The notes under the pieces: generated by a model
Databases searched by the model: none
Told to the model about the DNA's origin: nothing
The model's input: the letters and a program-made list of their open reading frames with translations, nothing else
Made by a program: the position numbers and the translations under genes
Shown here: positions 49,394-57,966 of the stretch, piece after piece
Numbering within the stretch: the first letter of the stretch is position 1
Layout: each line of letters begins with the position of its first letter
Source: JAIFWV01 sp964580495
GTDB lineage: Bacteria > Patescibacteriota > Doudnabacteria > UBA920 > O2-02-FULL-48-8
Direction: 5' to 3'
Assembly (NCBI GenBank): GCA_964580495.1
Contig: CAZOKE010000001.1
Span: 1 to 61,762, forward strand
DNA: 61,762 nt

Positions 49394-50866
49394 TTATTTT
49401 TCCAATTCTTTTTTCAATAATTCATTTATCTTCTGCGGGTTCCCTTTTCCTTTGAGTTCTTTCATGGTTTGGCCAACTAAGAAGCCAAATGACTTCTCAC
49501 CTTTAACTTTTGCATCCGCAACCCCTTTTGGATTCTCGGCAATGACTTTTTTTACGGCTTCCAATATTGCACCTTCATCCGAAACTTGATGCAATCCGAG
49601 CTGATCCAAAATAACATGCGGGTCTTCACCGGTTTCAAACATTTTTGCAAAGACATCACGCGCTCCAGATTGGCTGACTTTCCCCTGCCCAATCAGTTTC
49701 ATAAGCTCCGCAAAATTTTCCTGAGTGATTTTGGACTGTGTGGGCGTAATATTGTTTTCATTCAGAAGCGATAAGAACTGACCCAAACACCAGTTCGCCG
49801 TCATCTTTACCAGTTTGGTTCGATCCTGGCCCTTCTCGATTTCCAACCACTCGTCCAGTTCCGAAACGACCTCTTCGAAGTATTCCGAAAGTTCTTTGTA
49901 GTTGACCAAAATCTCGGCATCTTTTTCTGGAATCGCAAATTGTTTTACGAATCGTTCTTTCCGGACGTTTGGCAATTCTGGCAGCTCGCGCCTAATTTCC
50001 TCGACCCATTCTTTTTCCAAATGCAAAACCGGCAGATCGGGTTCCGGAAAATATCTATAATCCTGGGATTCTTCTTTGCTTCTCTGGGAAACAGTAATGC
50101 CTTTGTCGTCCACCCAGCCGCGGGTTTCCTTGGCCGGGATTTTGCCTTCATCCAAAATTTCGCTTTGGCGCTTGATCTCGTATTCGATAGCATTGGCAAC
50201 GGAGCGGAACGAATTCATGTTTTTTATCTCGACCTTGTAAGGCGGAAATCCGGTTTCGCCTTTTTTCCTTAAGGAAATGTTTGCATCGCATCGCAAATGG
50301 CCTTTTTCCATGTCAGCATCGGACACACCCAAATATCGCATGACATTTTGCAAATGCTGCAGGTACACTTTTGCTTCCTCTGAAGATCGAATATCGGGCT
50401 CTGAGACAATTTCGAGCAATGGGGTGCCTGCTCGGTTATAATCGACCAAGCTGTATGAGGCTCCCGTCGGATGCACGAGCTTGCCTGCGTCTTCTTCCAG
50501 GTGCGCTCGGGTAATTCCAATTTTTCTGACTTCCCCATTTACTACCAATTCCAGCTCACCCCGGCCATTGAGTGGATAGTCAAATTGGGAAATCTGGTAG
50601 CCTTTCGGCAAATCAGGATAAAAATAATTCTTTCGGTCGAACTTTGAGTACTCTGCCACTTCGCAATTCAATGCCAAACCGACCATTATGGATTTACGGA
50701 CTGCTTCGCGGTTGATCACTGGCAAAACACCGGGCTGTCCGGTGCAAATTTCACAAATATGGACATTGGGCTCGGTTGCTTCGGCATTCGGCGAGCCGCA
50801 AAACATCTTGCTCGCGGTTTTAAGTTGAACGTGGACTTCAAGTCCTATGACTGGTTCGTAAGTCAT
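49394..50866 (-). CDS. gatB: Asp/Glu-tRNA amidotransferase subunit B
   Basis: 490 residues. IGLEVHVQLKTASKMFCG, PGVLPVINREAV, FDRKNYFYPDLPKGYQISQ, and ARTHLEEDAGKL-like block; C-terminal YqeY-like tail domain (EVVSELDEWLEIE ... LVGQTMKELKGKGNPQKINELLKKEL). With GatA and GatC converts Glu-tRNA-Gln (and Asp-tRNA-Asn) to the amide forms. Zinc site Cys pairs CGSPN and CEIC present. Confidence 0.96.
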   Translation of the reverse strand: MTYEPVIGLEVHVQLKTASKMFCGSPNAEATEPNVHICEICTGQPGVLPVINREAVRKSIMVGLALNCEVAEYSKFDRKNYFYPDLPKGYQISQFDYPLNGRGELELVVNGEVRKIGITRAHLEEDAGKLVHPTGASYSLVDYNRAGTPLLEIVSEPDIRSSEEAKVYLQHLQNVMRYLGVSDADMEKGHLRCDANISLRKKGETGFPPYKVEIKNMNSFRSVANAIEYEIKRQSEILDEGKIPAKETRGWVDDKGITVSQRSKEESQDYRYFPEPDLPVLHLEKEWVEEIRRELPELPNVRKERFVKQFAIPEKDAEILVNYKELSEYFEEVVSELDEWLEIEKGQDRTKLVKMTANWCLGQFLSLLNENNITPTQSKITQENFAELMKLIGQGKVSQSGARDVFAKMFETGEDPHVILDQLGLHQVSDEGAILEAVKKVIAENPKGVADAKVKGEKSFGFLVGQTMKELKGKGNPQKINELLKKELEK

Positions 50867-51283
50867 TTATTTTCCTGGTAATGGTGTAGTATTTGTAGTG
50901 GAACTATTTGGTTGCGTAGCTTGGGTTGCATTAAATGTTTTATCAAAAGAGTCAAAATTAAAATTTGTCAGATCCGGATTGATAGTGTTCAAGAGCAAAT
51001 AAGCTCCCAGCAACAAGAATAGGCCGATTAAGGATGACCAAATATAACCTCTTCCCCTACTCGCGCGTTCAGCGTTCCCAGCAGCAGTCAAAGTGACATA
51101 TCCTCCGAAAACGATCATCAACAAAGCCAATATCCCAGCGGCTCCGATGGACCAAATGTAAACCTGGCTGATGCAAGCTCCCAAAGTGCCGGGTGCGCCT
51201 GCGTCAGCACATTTGTTGGCAGCGGATGATACAAATGGGATTAACGAAAAAAATAAAATAACTAAACTAATTTTTTTCTTCAT
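50867..51283 (-). CDS. VirB2/TrbC-like small membrane protein between gatA and gatB
   Basis: 138 residues. Signal peptide (SLVILFFSLIPFVSSA), Cys-containing short loop (CADAGAPGTLGAC), two TM helices (IWSIGAAGILALLMIVFGGYVTL; IWSSLIGLFLLLGAYLLLNTI) joined by a basic loop (GNAERASRGRG), and a Thr/Asn tail. The layout matches VirB2/TrbC pilins. Overlaps gatA by 4 bases and abuts gatB. Confidence 0.75.
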   Translation of the reverse strand: MKKKISLVILFFSLIPFVSSAANKCADAGAPGTLGACISQVYIWSIGAAGILALLMIVFGGYVTLTAAGNAERASRGRGYIWSSLIGLFLLLGAYLLLNTINPDLTNFNFDSFDKTFNATQATQPNSSTTNTTPLPGK

Positions 51284-52731
51284 AGTTTTGGTTTTAATTT
51301 TAAATTTAAAGCTTTTTCAAAAGCATAACCTGCTTGGAATATTCTTTCTTCCGCGAAATGCGGCGCAATGATTTGCAGACCGACCGGCAGTCCTTCTGAT
51401 GTCGCACCGGCTGGCACAGACATTCCGGGCACGCCGGCAATGTTCAAACTTACCGTAAAGATATCCTCCAAGTACATGGCGATCGGATCATTTACCTTTT
51501 CGCCTATCTTGAAAGCGGGACTGGGTACTGTGGGAGTTAAAATCAAATCATATTGTTTAAATGCATCTTCAAAATCTTTTCGGATCAAGCTTTTCGCCTG
51601 CATGGCTTTTTTATAATAAGCGTCAAAGTAACCCGCTGAAGACGCGTAAGTTCCGATCATGATTCGCCTTTTGGGTTCAGCACCCAAACCCTTTGACCTC
51701 GTATTGAAATAAACCTGTTCCAAATTTTCCCCAGGAACGGATAATCCATATCGAATACCGTCGTAGCGAGATAAGTTTGCAGAAATCTCTACCGGCAAGA
51801 TGATGTAGTAGCAAGCCAGTGCATATTTGGTATGCGGCAAACTCATTTCCTCCACTACCGCCCCCAGTTCTTCAAACTTTTTTATAGCATCACGTGTAAT
51901 TTTTTCGACTTCCGGATTAATTCCAGAAACGAAATATTCTTTCGGGATGCCGATCTTCATTCCCTTCAAATCTTCTTTTAAGGAACTGGAATAATCGGGT
52001 ACCGGTTTTGGCAAAGTTGTTGAATCATGCACATCTTGCCCGGCAATCAACTGAAACGCCATAGCGGTATCTTCAACTGTTTTTGCAAAAACGCCAGGCT
52101 GGTCCAGTGACGAGCCCAAAGCCACCAAACCGAAACGCGAGCACCGGCCATATGTTGGCTTGAGCCCGACAACGCCGCAAAACGATGCGGGTTCCCTGAC
52201 TGAACCTCCCGTGTCAGTCCCAAAGGAAAATAAAACTTCTCCGGAAGCAACAGCGGCTGCTGAGCCGCCGGATGAACCTCCGGCCACTCGTTCCAAATCA
52301 AACGGGTTTTTTGTGGGTCCGAAAGCGGAATTTTCCGTGGACGAGCCCATGGCAAACTCATCCAAATTGGTTTTACCCATAAGCACCGGGTTAGCTCCCG
52401 ATAATTTTTTAATTATGGTGGCGTCGTAAGGAGCCTTGTAATTCTCTAAAATTTTGGATCCGGCCGTGGCTTGCAGGCCCTTAACCAAAATGTTGTCCTT
52501 GGCCGCATATGGGATTCCGGTCAAAGCGGAATTTTCCCCTTTGGCAATCATATCATCTGCGGTATTTGCATCTGCCAGGGCTTTCTCTTCTGCTACATAC
52601 AAAAAAGCGTGAAGCTTGTCATCAACTTCTTTTATCCGCTGCAGCGATGCTTTTGCCAATTCCGAAGCAGAAATTTTTTTCTTGGCAAGCAGATCCGATG
52701 CTTCTTTGATTGTCAGATCTTTAAAGTCCAT
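51280..52731 (-). CDS. gatA: Asp/Glu-tRNA amidotransferase subunit A
   Basis: 483 residues from the ATG at 52731 (MDFKDLTIKEASDLLAKKKI); an upstream start at 52761 is less likely. Amidase-signature catalytic triad Lys-cisSer-Ser: YAAKDNI, GSSGGSAAAVASG and DTGGSVREPASFCGVVGLKPTYG. Releases ammonia from glutamine for GatB. A palindrome lies just upstream, after gatC. Confidence 0.96.
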   Translation of the reverse strand: MDFKDLTIKEASDLLAKKKISASELAKASLQRIKEVDDKLHAFLYVAEEKALADANTADDMIAKGENSALTGIPYAAKDNILVKGLQATAGSKILENYKAPYDATIIKKLSGANPVLMGKTNLDEFAMGSSTENSAFGPTKNPFDLERVAGGSSGGSAAAVASGEVLFSFGTDTGGSVREPASFCGVVGLKPTYGRCSRFGLVALGSSLDQPGVFAKTVEDTAMAFQLIAGQDVHDSTTLPKPVPDYSSSLKEDLKGMKIGIPKEYFVSGINPEVEKITRDAIKKFEELGAVVEEMSLPHTKYALACYYIILPVEISANLSRYDGIRYGLSVPGENLEQVYFNTRSKGLGAEPKRRIMIGTYASSAGYFDAYYKKAMQAKSLIRKDFEDAFKQYDLILTPTVPSPAFKIGEKVNDPIAMYLEDIFTVSLNIAGVPGMSVPAGATSEGLPVGLQIIAPHFAEERIFQAGYAFEKALNLKLKPKL

Positions 52732-52749
52732 TTTATTCCATTTATATAG

Positions 52750-52810
52750 ATCCCGGATCAAGTCCGGGATGAAAAGTGTCCCTTTTTAAAAATTAATCGA
52801 GGACACTTTT
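52750..52810. repeat. Palindrome and hairpin at the gatC-gatA junction
   Basis: ATCCCGG-ATCAAGT-CCGGGAT (52750-52770), the third 21-bp palindrome, next to a hairpin AAAAGTGTCC/GGACACTTTT (52774-52810) that overlaps the gatC stop. Possible attenuator between subunits. Confidence 0.6.
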
Positions 52811-53077
52811 CACTTTCACGAAATTGCCTTCCCTTGCCGGCGCTTGTTTCAGGAACTCCTCGGGTGACTCTTTTTGTTCAACAACATCGTCTCGCATAAG
52901 ATTCATAGCCTGCGGATCTTCTGATATATTCAAGGACTTGGACTCGATTTCCTTGAGCTGGTCTACGTAATTCAAAATGTCCGACATTTCTTTTTGCAGT
53001 TTTTGTTTCTCCGGCTCATCGAATTCCAATCGGGCAAGTTTAGCGATTCGATTAACCTCTTCGATAGATATGGACAT
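52793..53077 (-). CDS. gatC: Asp/Glu-tRNA amidotransferase subunit C
   Basis: 94 residues: ISIEEVNRIAKLARLEFDEPE, EMSDILNYVDQLKEI, and LMRDDVVEQKESPEEFLKQAPAREG. Small linker subunit stabilising GatA-GatB. First of the gat genes in the transcript. Confidence 0.95.
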   Translation of the reverse strand: MSISIEEVNRIAKLARLEFDEPEKQKLQKEMSDILNYVDQLKEIESKSLNISEDPQAMNLMRDDVVEQKESPEEFLKQAPAREGNFVKVKSVLD

Positions 53078-53127
53078 GATTTACATTCCCTTTATGCTTT
53101 TACTTTATAAATTATACCATAAACAGC

Positions 53128-53592
53128 TTATATATCCAAATCGGAATTTTTCATGATCCTTGATATAACTTCTGATCGAAAACCTTTTCTGGACAATGAT
53201 TGCGCGAGTAATTCACGGCTTTTGCCTTTTGATGAAATTTTTTTGGCTATACCTTCCTCCTGGTCAAGGCTCAACTGCTGTTGTAGTAATTTCTCACAAA
53301 CATCACTTGTAATACCACGTGAAAGCAATTTTGCCTTAAGCCCGTAATAACCGAATGTTTTATATCGTATAAGATTATCGAGGTAAATTTCTGCAAACCC
53401 CTCATCGTCCAGGGCTTTGAGTTCTGTTAATCGCTCCAAAACTTGCCCTATGACCTCTTTTGTAGGTTTGTAACGAAGAAGTTTGCGTCCGAGCTCGGCT
53501 TTTGTGTGCATACGCAAGGCCAAAAGCTTGACTGCTTTGTCAAATATGCGATGATATTCATCCTGGCTGTTCGATTGTTCTTCAATATCCAT
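53128..53592 (-). CDS. recX: Regulatory protein RecX
   Basis: 154 residues of tandem three-helix modules: FDKAVKLLALRMHTKAELGRKL, VLERLTELKALDDEGFAEIYLDNLI and GLKAKLLSRGITSDV. RecX dampens RecA filament growth. No recA in the window. Confidence 0.9.
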   Translation of the reverse strand: MDIEEQSNSQDEYHRIFDKAVKLLALRMHTKAELGRKLLRYKPTKEVIGQVLERLTELKALDDEGFAEIYLDNLIRYKTFGYYGLKAKLLSRGITSDVCEKLLQQQLSLDQEEGIAKKISSKGKSRELLAQSLSRKGFRSEVISRIMKNSDLDI

Positions 53593-53683
53593 TTTGTTTG
53601 CTTATCTTTAATGTAAATTAAACAGTTGACCTAAAGCTTCGATGGCCGCACAATAATGGTCTAATAAGTCCAGCCTCACAGCC

Positions 53684-53713
53684 TTGACTTCTCTGGTATA
53701 ATATTAGTATAGT
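53684..53713 (+). promoter_or_regulatory. clpC promoter
   Basis: TTGACT, 18-base spacer, TATAGT; an alternative TATAAT lies between. No CtsR or CIRCE operator is visible. Confidence 0.55.
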
Positions 53714-53764
53714 ATATATTAATTTCTAAGTTCTAATTCCTAATTTCTAACCAAATTGACATCA

Positions 53765-56302
53765 ATGAACCACTTCTCATTCATATTAGAACGCCTGTCT
53801 TCCCGAGCCAAATCTGCACTCATCACCTCTCAAAGGCTTTCCGAAGATTTGCACCACGACCACATAGGTTCCGAACACCTCCTGTATGGCATTGTCCAGG
53901 AGATCTCTTCCTTTGCTTCGGAAATCCTCCTGAAAAACAAAATCAGCCCGGAAATGGTCAAACAAGAAATAATCCGGATGAACCAAAACCATATTTCCGA
54001 CAAATGGCAGCCCAAGCTTTCCAACAACCTCCGGGAAATTATCGAAAAATCAGCAATTATCGCCAGCCGATACCAATACCAATTTATCGGCACCGAACAT
54101 TTCCTCTACGGAATAACTGATATGGAGACCGACGAAGCCAAGACGATCCTTACCAGCCTCAAAGTCTCGACTTCGGAGCTTAAAAAGAACCTGATTTCTA
54201 TTTTTGAAAATGTTTCGCGCTTCCCGGATCTATTGAATGCCGACGAGCAGCCGTTAATCGAAGAGGGTGCCGCGATGCCGGCTCCGGGCAACCGTTCGGC
54301 AAAAACTCCGGCGTTGGATTACTTTACCACCGACCTTTCCAAAAAAGCCCTGAAAGGCAAAATCGATCCGGTTATCGGCCGCAAAGCTGAAATTGAAAGA
54401 TTGATTTCAATTCTTAACCGAAGGACGAAAAACAACCCAGTCCTAATCGGCGAACCTGGTGTTGGCAAAACGGCAATCGTGGAAGGTTTGGCTTTGGCTA
54501 TAGTCAAACATGAAGTCCCGGACTCGCTTCTGGATAAAAAAATTATCACTCTGGATATGGCTTTGGTCGTTGCAGGCTCCATGTTCCGCGGTGAATTTGA
54601 ACAACGCTTAAAGCAAGTCATTGACGAGGTCAAAGATAACCCTAACATTATTTTATTTATCGACGAGCTGCATACAATCGTTGGCGCCGGCGCTACCACA
54701 GGTTCCCTGGACGCCGCCAATATTCTAAAGCCCGCTCTGGCTCGCGGTGAGATTCGCGTTATAGGCGCCACCACTCTGGCTGAATACAAGAAACACATTG
54801 AACACGATGCGGCGCTGGAACGCCGATTCCAACCGATCCTGGTCGAAGAGCCAAGCATTGAAGAATCTATTCAGATTTTGGAAGGTGTTAAGCCAAATTA
54901 TGAAAAACACCACAACCTAACCATTACCGACGATGCCGTCAAAGCCGCGGTCGAGCTTTCTTCGCGATACATTACCGACCGCTTCCTGCCCGATAAAGCT
55001 TTGGACCTAATCGATGAAACAGCAGCATATTCAAAAACTCTAAACGCCAAGAACCGCAACATCCGTGTAGTCAAGAAGATCGAGGTTGAACTGAAAAAAC
55101 TTGAGGAAGAAAAAACGAAAGCCGTCATGCTTCAGGATTTTACGACTGCCCTGCACCTGAAGTCACAAGAAGATAAACTTAAAAAACAAAAGAGCGAGTA
55201 CCAAAAGACAATCGTCAAAAAGCCGTCCACAGCCGAAATAACCGGCGAGGACATTGCTCGGACAGTCTCAACGATTACCAAAATTCCGCTTAACAAATTG
55301 GTCAAAGCCGAAGCCAAAAAGCTCGTGAATCTGGAAAAGATTTTGCAATCCAGGATCGTGGGCCAGGACGAGCCACTCAAAACCATTGCCTCCGCCATCC
55401 GCCGCTCGAGGGCCGGGATTACCTCGCCCAAGCGCCCGATCGCCTCTTTTCTGTTCCTGGGCCCGACCGGAGTCGGGAAAACCGAAACCGCCAAAGTTTT
55501 GGCCCAAGAAGTTTTTGAGGATAAAGATGCTCTTATCCGCGTCGATATGTCTGAATTCATGGAACGCCACAATGTCGCCCGGTTGATCGGAGCGCCAGCG
55601 GGCTATGTCGGCTATGAAGAAGGCGGAAGGCTCACGGAAGAAATCCGCAAGAAGCCATACGCCGTAATCCTGTTCGATGAAATCGAAAAAGCACATCCGG
55701 ATGTGTTCAACGTCCTGCTGCAGATTCTGGAAGAAGGCGAACTTACCGATGCCGCCGGCAAACGCGTGAATTTCCGCAATACCGTAATCATCATGACCTC
55801 GAATATTGGGATCTACGACCTGAACAAACAAGCTTCAGATTACGGATTCTCAATAGAACGATCAGGCGAGCTTCTCGACGACGCCCGCAAAAAAGCCGAA
55901 GCCGAATACGACCGCGTCAAGGAAAAAGTGCTTAAGTCCTTGAAAGAGACCATGAGGCCGGAATTGCTCAACAGGATCGATAAAATTTTGGTCTTCCGCC
56001 CGCTTGGGATCGAAGAAATCAAGAAAATTGTAATGCTCGAAATCGGGTATTTGGCTGACCACATTGCCAAGCACCAAAATATCAACGTAGTTGTGGATAG
56101 GGATGTCATCAAATTCCTAGCCGAAAAAAGTTATGACCCAGTGCAAGGTGCCAGGCTCATCCGCCGCAACATCCAGGAAATGATAGAAGACCAGCTGGCC
56201 GAAAAAATCATCAACGGTGAAATCAGCGAAAAATCCAATGTTCGAATTTCCCTCGAAAACAATTTCATCCAGGTCAAGCAGACAGAACGGGCTATCGTGT
56301 AA
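53765..56302 (+). CDS. clpC: ClpC-type AAA+ unfoldase
   Basis: 845 residues from the ATG at 53765. Two Clp_N repeats (about 1-145), AAA-1 with GEPGVGKTAIVEG and LFIDELHT, a UVR-type coiled coil (LEEEKTKAVMLQDFTTALHLK, about 425-475), AAA-2 with GPTGVGKTETAK and LFDEIEKAHPDV, sensor 2 GARLIRRNIQ. A YGFSI loop matches the ClpP-docking loop region of ClpC. Unfolds substrates for ClpP. Confidence 0.94.
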   Translation: MNHFSFILERLSSRAKSALITSQRLSEDLHHDHIGSEHLLYGIVQEISSFASEILLKNKISPEMVKQEIIRMNQNHISDKWQPKLSNNLREIIEKSAIIASRYQYQFIGTEHFLYGITDMETDEAKTILTSLKVSTSELKKNLISIFENVSRFPDLLNADEQPLIEEGAAMPAPGNRSAKTPALDYFTTDLSKKALKGKIDPVIGRKAEIERLISILNRRTKNNPVLIGEPGVGKTAIVEGLALAIVKHEVPDSLLDKKIITLDMALVVAGSMFRGEFEQRLKQVIDEVKDNPNIILFIDELHTIVGAGATTGSLDAANILKPALARGEIRVIGATTLAEYKKHIEHDAALERRFQPILVEEPSIEESIQILEGVKPNYEKHHNLTITDDAVKAAVELSSRYITDRFLPDKALDLIDETAAYSKTLNAKNRNIRVVKKIEVELKKLEEEKTKAVMLQDFTTALHLKSQEDKLKKQKSEYQKTIVKKPSTAEITGEDIARTVSTITKIPLNKLVKAEAKKLVNLEKILQSRIVGQDEPLKTIASAIRRSRAGITSPKRPIASFLFLGPTGVGKTETAKVLAQEVFEDKDALIRVDMSEFMERHNVARLIGAPAGYVGYEEGGRLTEEIRKKPYAVILFDEIEKAHPDVFNVLLQILEEGELTDAAGKRVNFRNTVIIMTSNIGIYDLNKQASDYGFSIERSGELLDDARKKAEAEYDRVKEKVLKSLKETMRPELLNRIDKILVFRPLGIEEIKKIVMLEIGYLADHIAKHQNINVVVDRDVIKFLAEKSYDPVQGARLIRRNIQEMIEDQLAEKIINGEISEKSNVRISLENNFIQVKQTERAIV

Positions 56303-56337
56303 TTGATAACCAAAGCGGCCATACCAAAAATCATAAA

Positions 56338-56370
56338 GCAACCCTGACGAAAGTCAGGGTCTTCTTTTAT
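56338..56370 (+). terminator. Terminator of clpC
   Basis: ACCCTGAC/GTCAGGGT hairpin with T-rich tail. Confidence 0.85.
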
Positions 56371-56396
56371 ATGATATTTTTTGCTATGCTCCCGCT

Positions 56397-57104
56397 ATGA
56401 ATGTTGCCGAAAATCTAAAAAAATTTGGCATGAGTCTGGCGGACCTGATTTTCCCCGTGACTTGCCTGGTTTGCGGCCATGATGGTGAATTTTTGTGTGA
56501 CTCGTGCGCCTCTAATCTTGAGCGGCTTCCAAACCAGCTTTGCATCGTTTGCCAAAAACCAGCGCCATTTGGGAAGACTCACCCAGACTGCATTTCAAAA
56601 AATAAATTGGATGGGATTATCTCTGCCTTGCCATATTACAATCCCCAAATCGCAAGGCTGATTGAAACCTACAAATATAAATTCATAGACGATCTAAGCC
56701 CAAAATTTTCCAAAATCATCCGTGAAGCGATAATAAATCAAGGTTTGGACGGCTATTTCTCCCAATTTACAATCGTTCCTGTCCCCCTTCACAAACGCCG
56801 ATTCGCCTGGCGCGGATTCAATCAAGCTGAACTAATCGCTAAATATATAAGTCACGACTTATATAATAAAATCGATGTTGACTTGGTAAAAAGAATCAAA
56901 TTCACTAGACCGCAAACTACGCTCAAAAAAGAAAAGCGATTGGAAAACATCCAAAACGCTTTTGCGGTCACGAAACCTATATTTGGAAAATACTTGCTCG
57001 TGGATGACGTAGCCACTACAGGTGCTACTCTAAATGAAATCGCAAAGCTTCTGAAAAAATCCGGAGCAACAGAAGTCTGGGCCGTGACCCTGGCGCATGG
57101 TTAA
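56397..57104 (+). CDS. comF: ComF/GntX-family phosphoribosyltransferase-like protein
   Basis: 235 residues. N-terminal zinc-binding double CxxC (CLVCGHDGEFLCDSC, CIVC), then the PRTase fold: VPVPLHKRRFAWRGFNQAELIA, RPQTTLKKEKRLENIQNAF and the PRPP loop YLLVDDVATTGATLNEIA. ComF is needed in natural transformation of several bacteria. 3' end overlaps pcm by 4 bases, convergent. Confidence 0.9.
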   Translation: MNVAENLKKFGMSLADLIFPVTCLVCGHDGEFLCDSCASNLERLPNQLCIVCQKPAPFGKTHPDCISKNKLDGIISALPYYNPQIARLIETYKYKFIDDLSPKFSKIIREAIINQGLDGYFSQFTIVPVPLHKRRFAWRGFNQAELIAKYISHDLYNKIDVDLVKRIKFTRPQTTLKKEKRLENIQNAFAVTKPIFGKYLLVDDVATTGATLNEIAKLLKKSGATEVWAVTLAHG

Positions 57105-57712
57105 ATTAAGGGTACGAAAGCAAAGCCTTCGAATTCGATTGACATAACCCTATCGGCCGCTATTCGGTCAATCTGCCAGACCGAATTTTTAATTGGGATG
57201 AGCATGCGTCCGCCGACTTTGAGTTGGGAGACTAACTCTTCCGGCAGCTGGTTTGCAGCTGCAGAAACCAAGATCCTGTCGAATGGCGCCTCTGTTTCCA
57301 AACCCAAGCCCTTGCCGGCTTGCTGCACGGAAAGGTTCTTAAATTTGTATTTGCTCAAATTGTTTATCGACTGCTCCACCAATTCCGGCATAAGCTCCAC
57401 TGCAAAAACTTTCCCTTTTTCACCCACGGTCCTTGCGAGCAATGCCGACGTCCAGCCCGAACCTGAACCCACATCGAGGATTTTTTGTCCGGGTTCCGGC
57501 CCTAGCCGGTTCAGCATAAACAAGACGACGCTTGGTTGCGAAATTGTAGCACCAAACCCGATTGACAAAGCGGCGTCTTGGTAAGCGACATCTTTGTATT
57601 TGGGCAGGACAAAATCCGACCTGTCCACGAATTGGAAAGCTTCTTCAACTCTGGGGTTTTCAAAGCCCTGGGTTATGCTTAAGTATCCGTGTAATTCCTT
57701 ATTTGTCTGCAT
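57101..57712 (-). CDS. pcm: Protein-L-isoaspartate O-methyltransferase
   Basis: 203 residues. AYQDAALSIGFGATISQPSVV (family signature with the S-Q-P motif), motif I ILDVGSGSGWTSALLARTVG, VFAVELMPELVEQS, FDRILVSAAANQLPEELVSQLKVGGRMLIPI. Repairs isoaspartyl residues in aged proteins. Preceded by tRNA-Ser on the same strand. Confidence 0.92.
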   Translation of the reverse strand: MQTNKELHGYLSITQGFENPRVEEAFQFVDRSDFVLPKYKDVAYQDAALSIGFGATISQPSVVLFMLNRLGPEPGQKILDVGSGSGWTSALLARTVGEKGKVFAVELMPELVEQSINNLSKYKFKNLSVQQAGKGLGLETEAPFDRILVSAAANQLPEELVSQLKVGGRMLIPIKNSVWQIDRIAADRVMSIEFEGFAFVPLI

Positions 57713-57763
57713 GCCTCCATATCACACCTTCTGAATACTCGAGTCAATCGTATTTTTGACAAC

Positions 57764-57783
57764 AAAAAAACCGCCTTGCGGCT
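57764..57783 (-). terminator. Terminator after tRNA-Ser
   Basis: CCGC-AA-GGCGG hairpin with minus-strand T-run. Confidence 0.75.
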
Positions 57784-57794
57784 TCGATTTTATT

Positions 57795-57886
57795 TGGCGG
57801 AGAGTAGAGGATTCGAACCTCTGTGGGACTTTTTAGATCCCCGCGGTTTAGCAAACCGCTGCCTTAAGCCACTCGGCCAACTCTCC
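57795..57886 (-). tRNA. tRNA-Ser (GCU)
   Basis: 92 nt with CCA. Acceptor GGAGAGT/ACTCTCC, anticodon stem GCGGT/ACCGC with loop TTGCTAA (anticodon GCT), long variable arm, T-arm GAGG-TTCGAAT-CCTC. No tail-linked element follows this tRNA. Confidence 0.95.
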
Positions 57887-57966
57887 AAGCTACCACTTAT
57901 TCTAGCTATTTTGGTAAATCGAGTCAATTAAAATAGCCTCTTTTGCGGCTGTTTTTTTCCAATCAT

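Noticed and set aside
54319..54858. 179-residue minus-strand ORF inside clpC
   Set aside because: Antisense shadow of a well-conserved AAA+ domain; composition typical of complement-strand reading.
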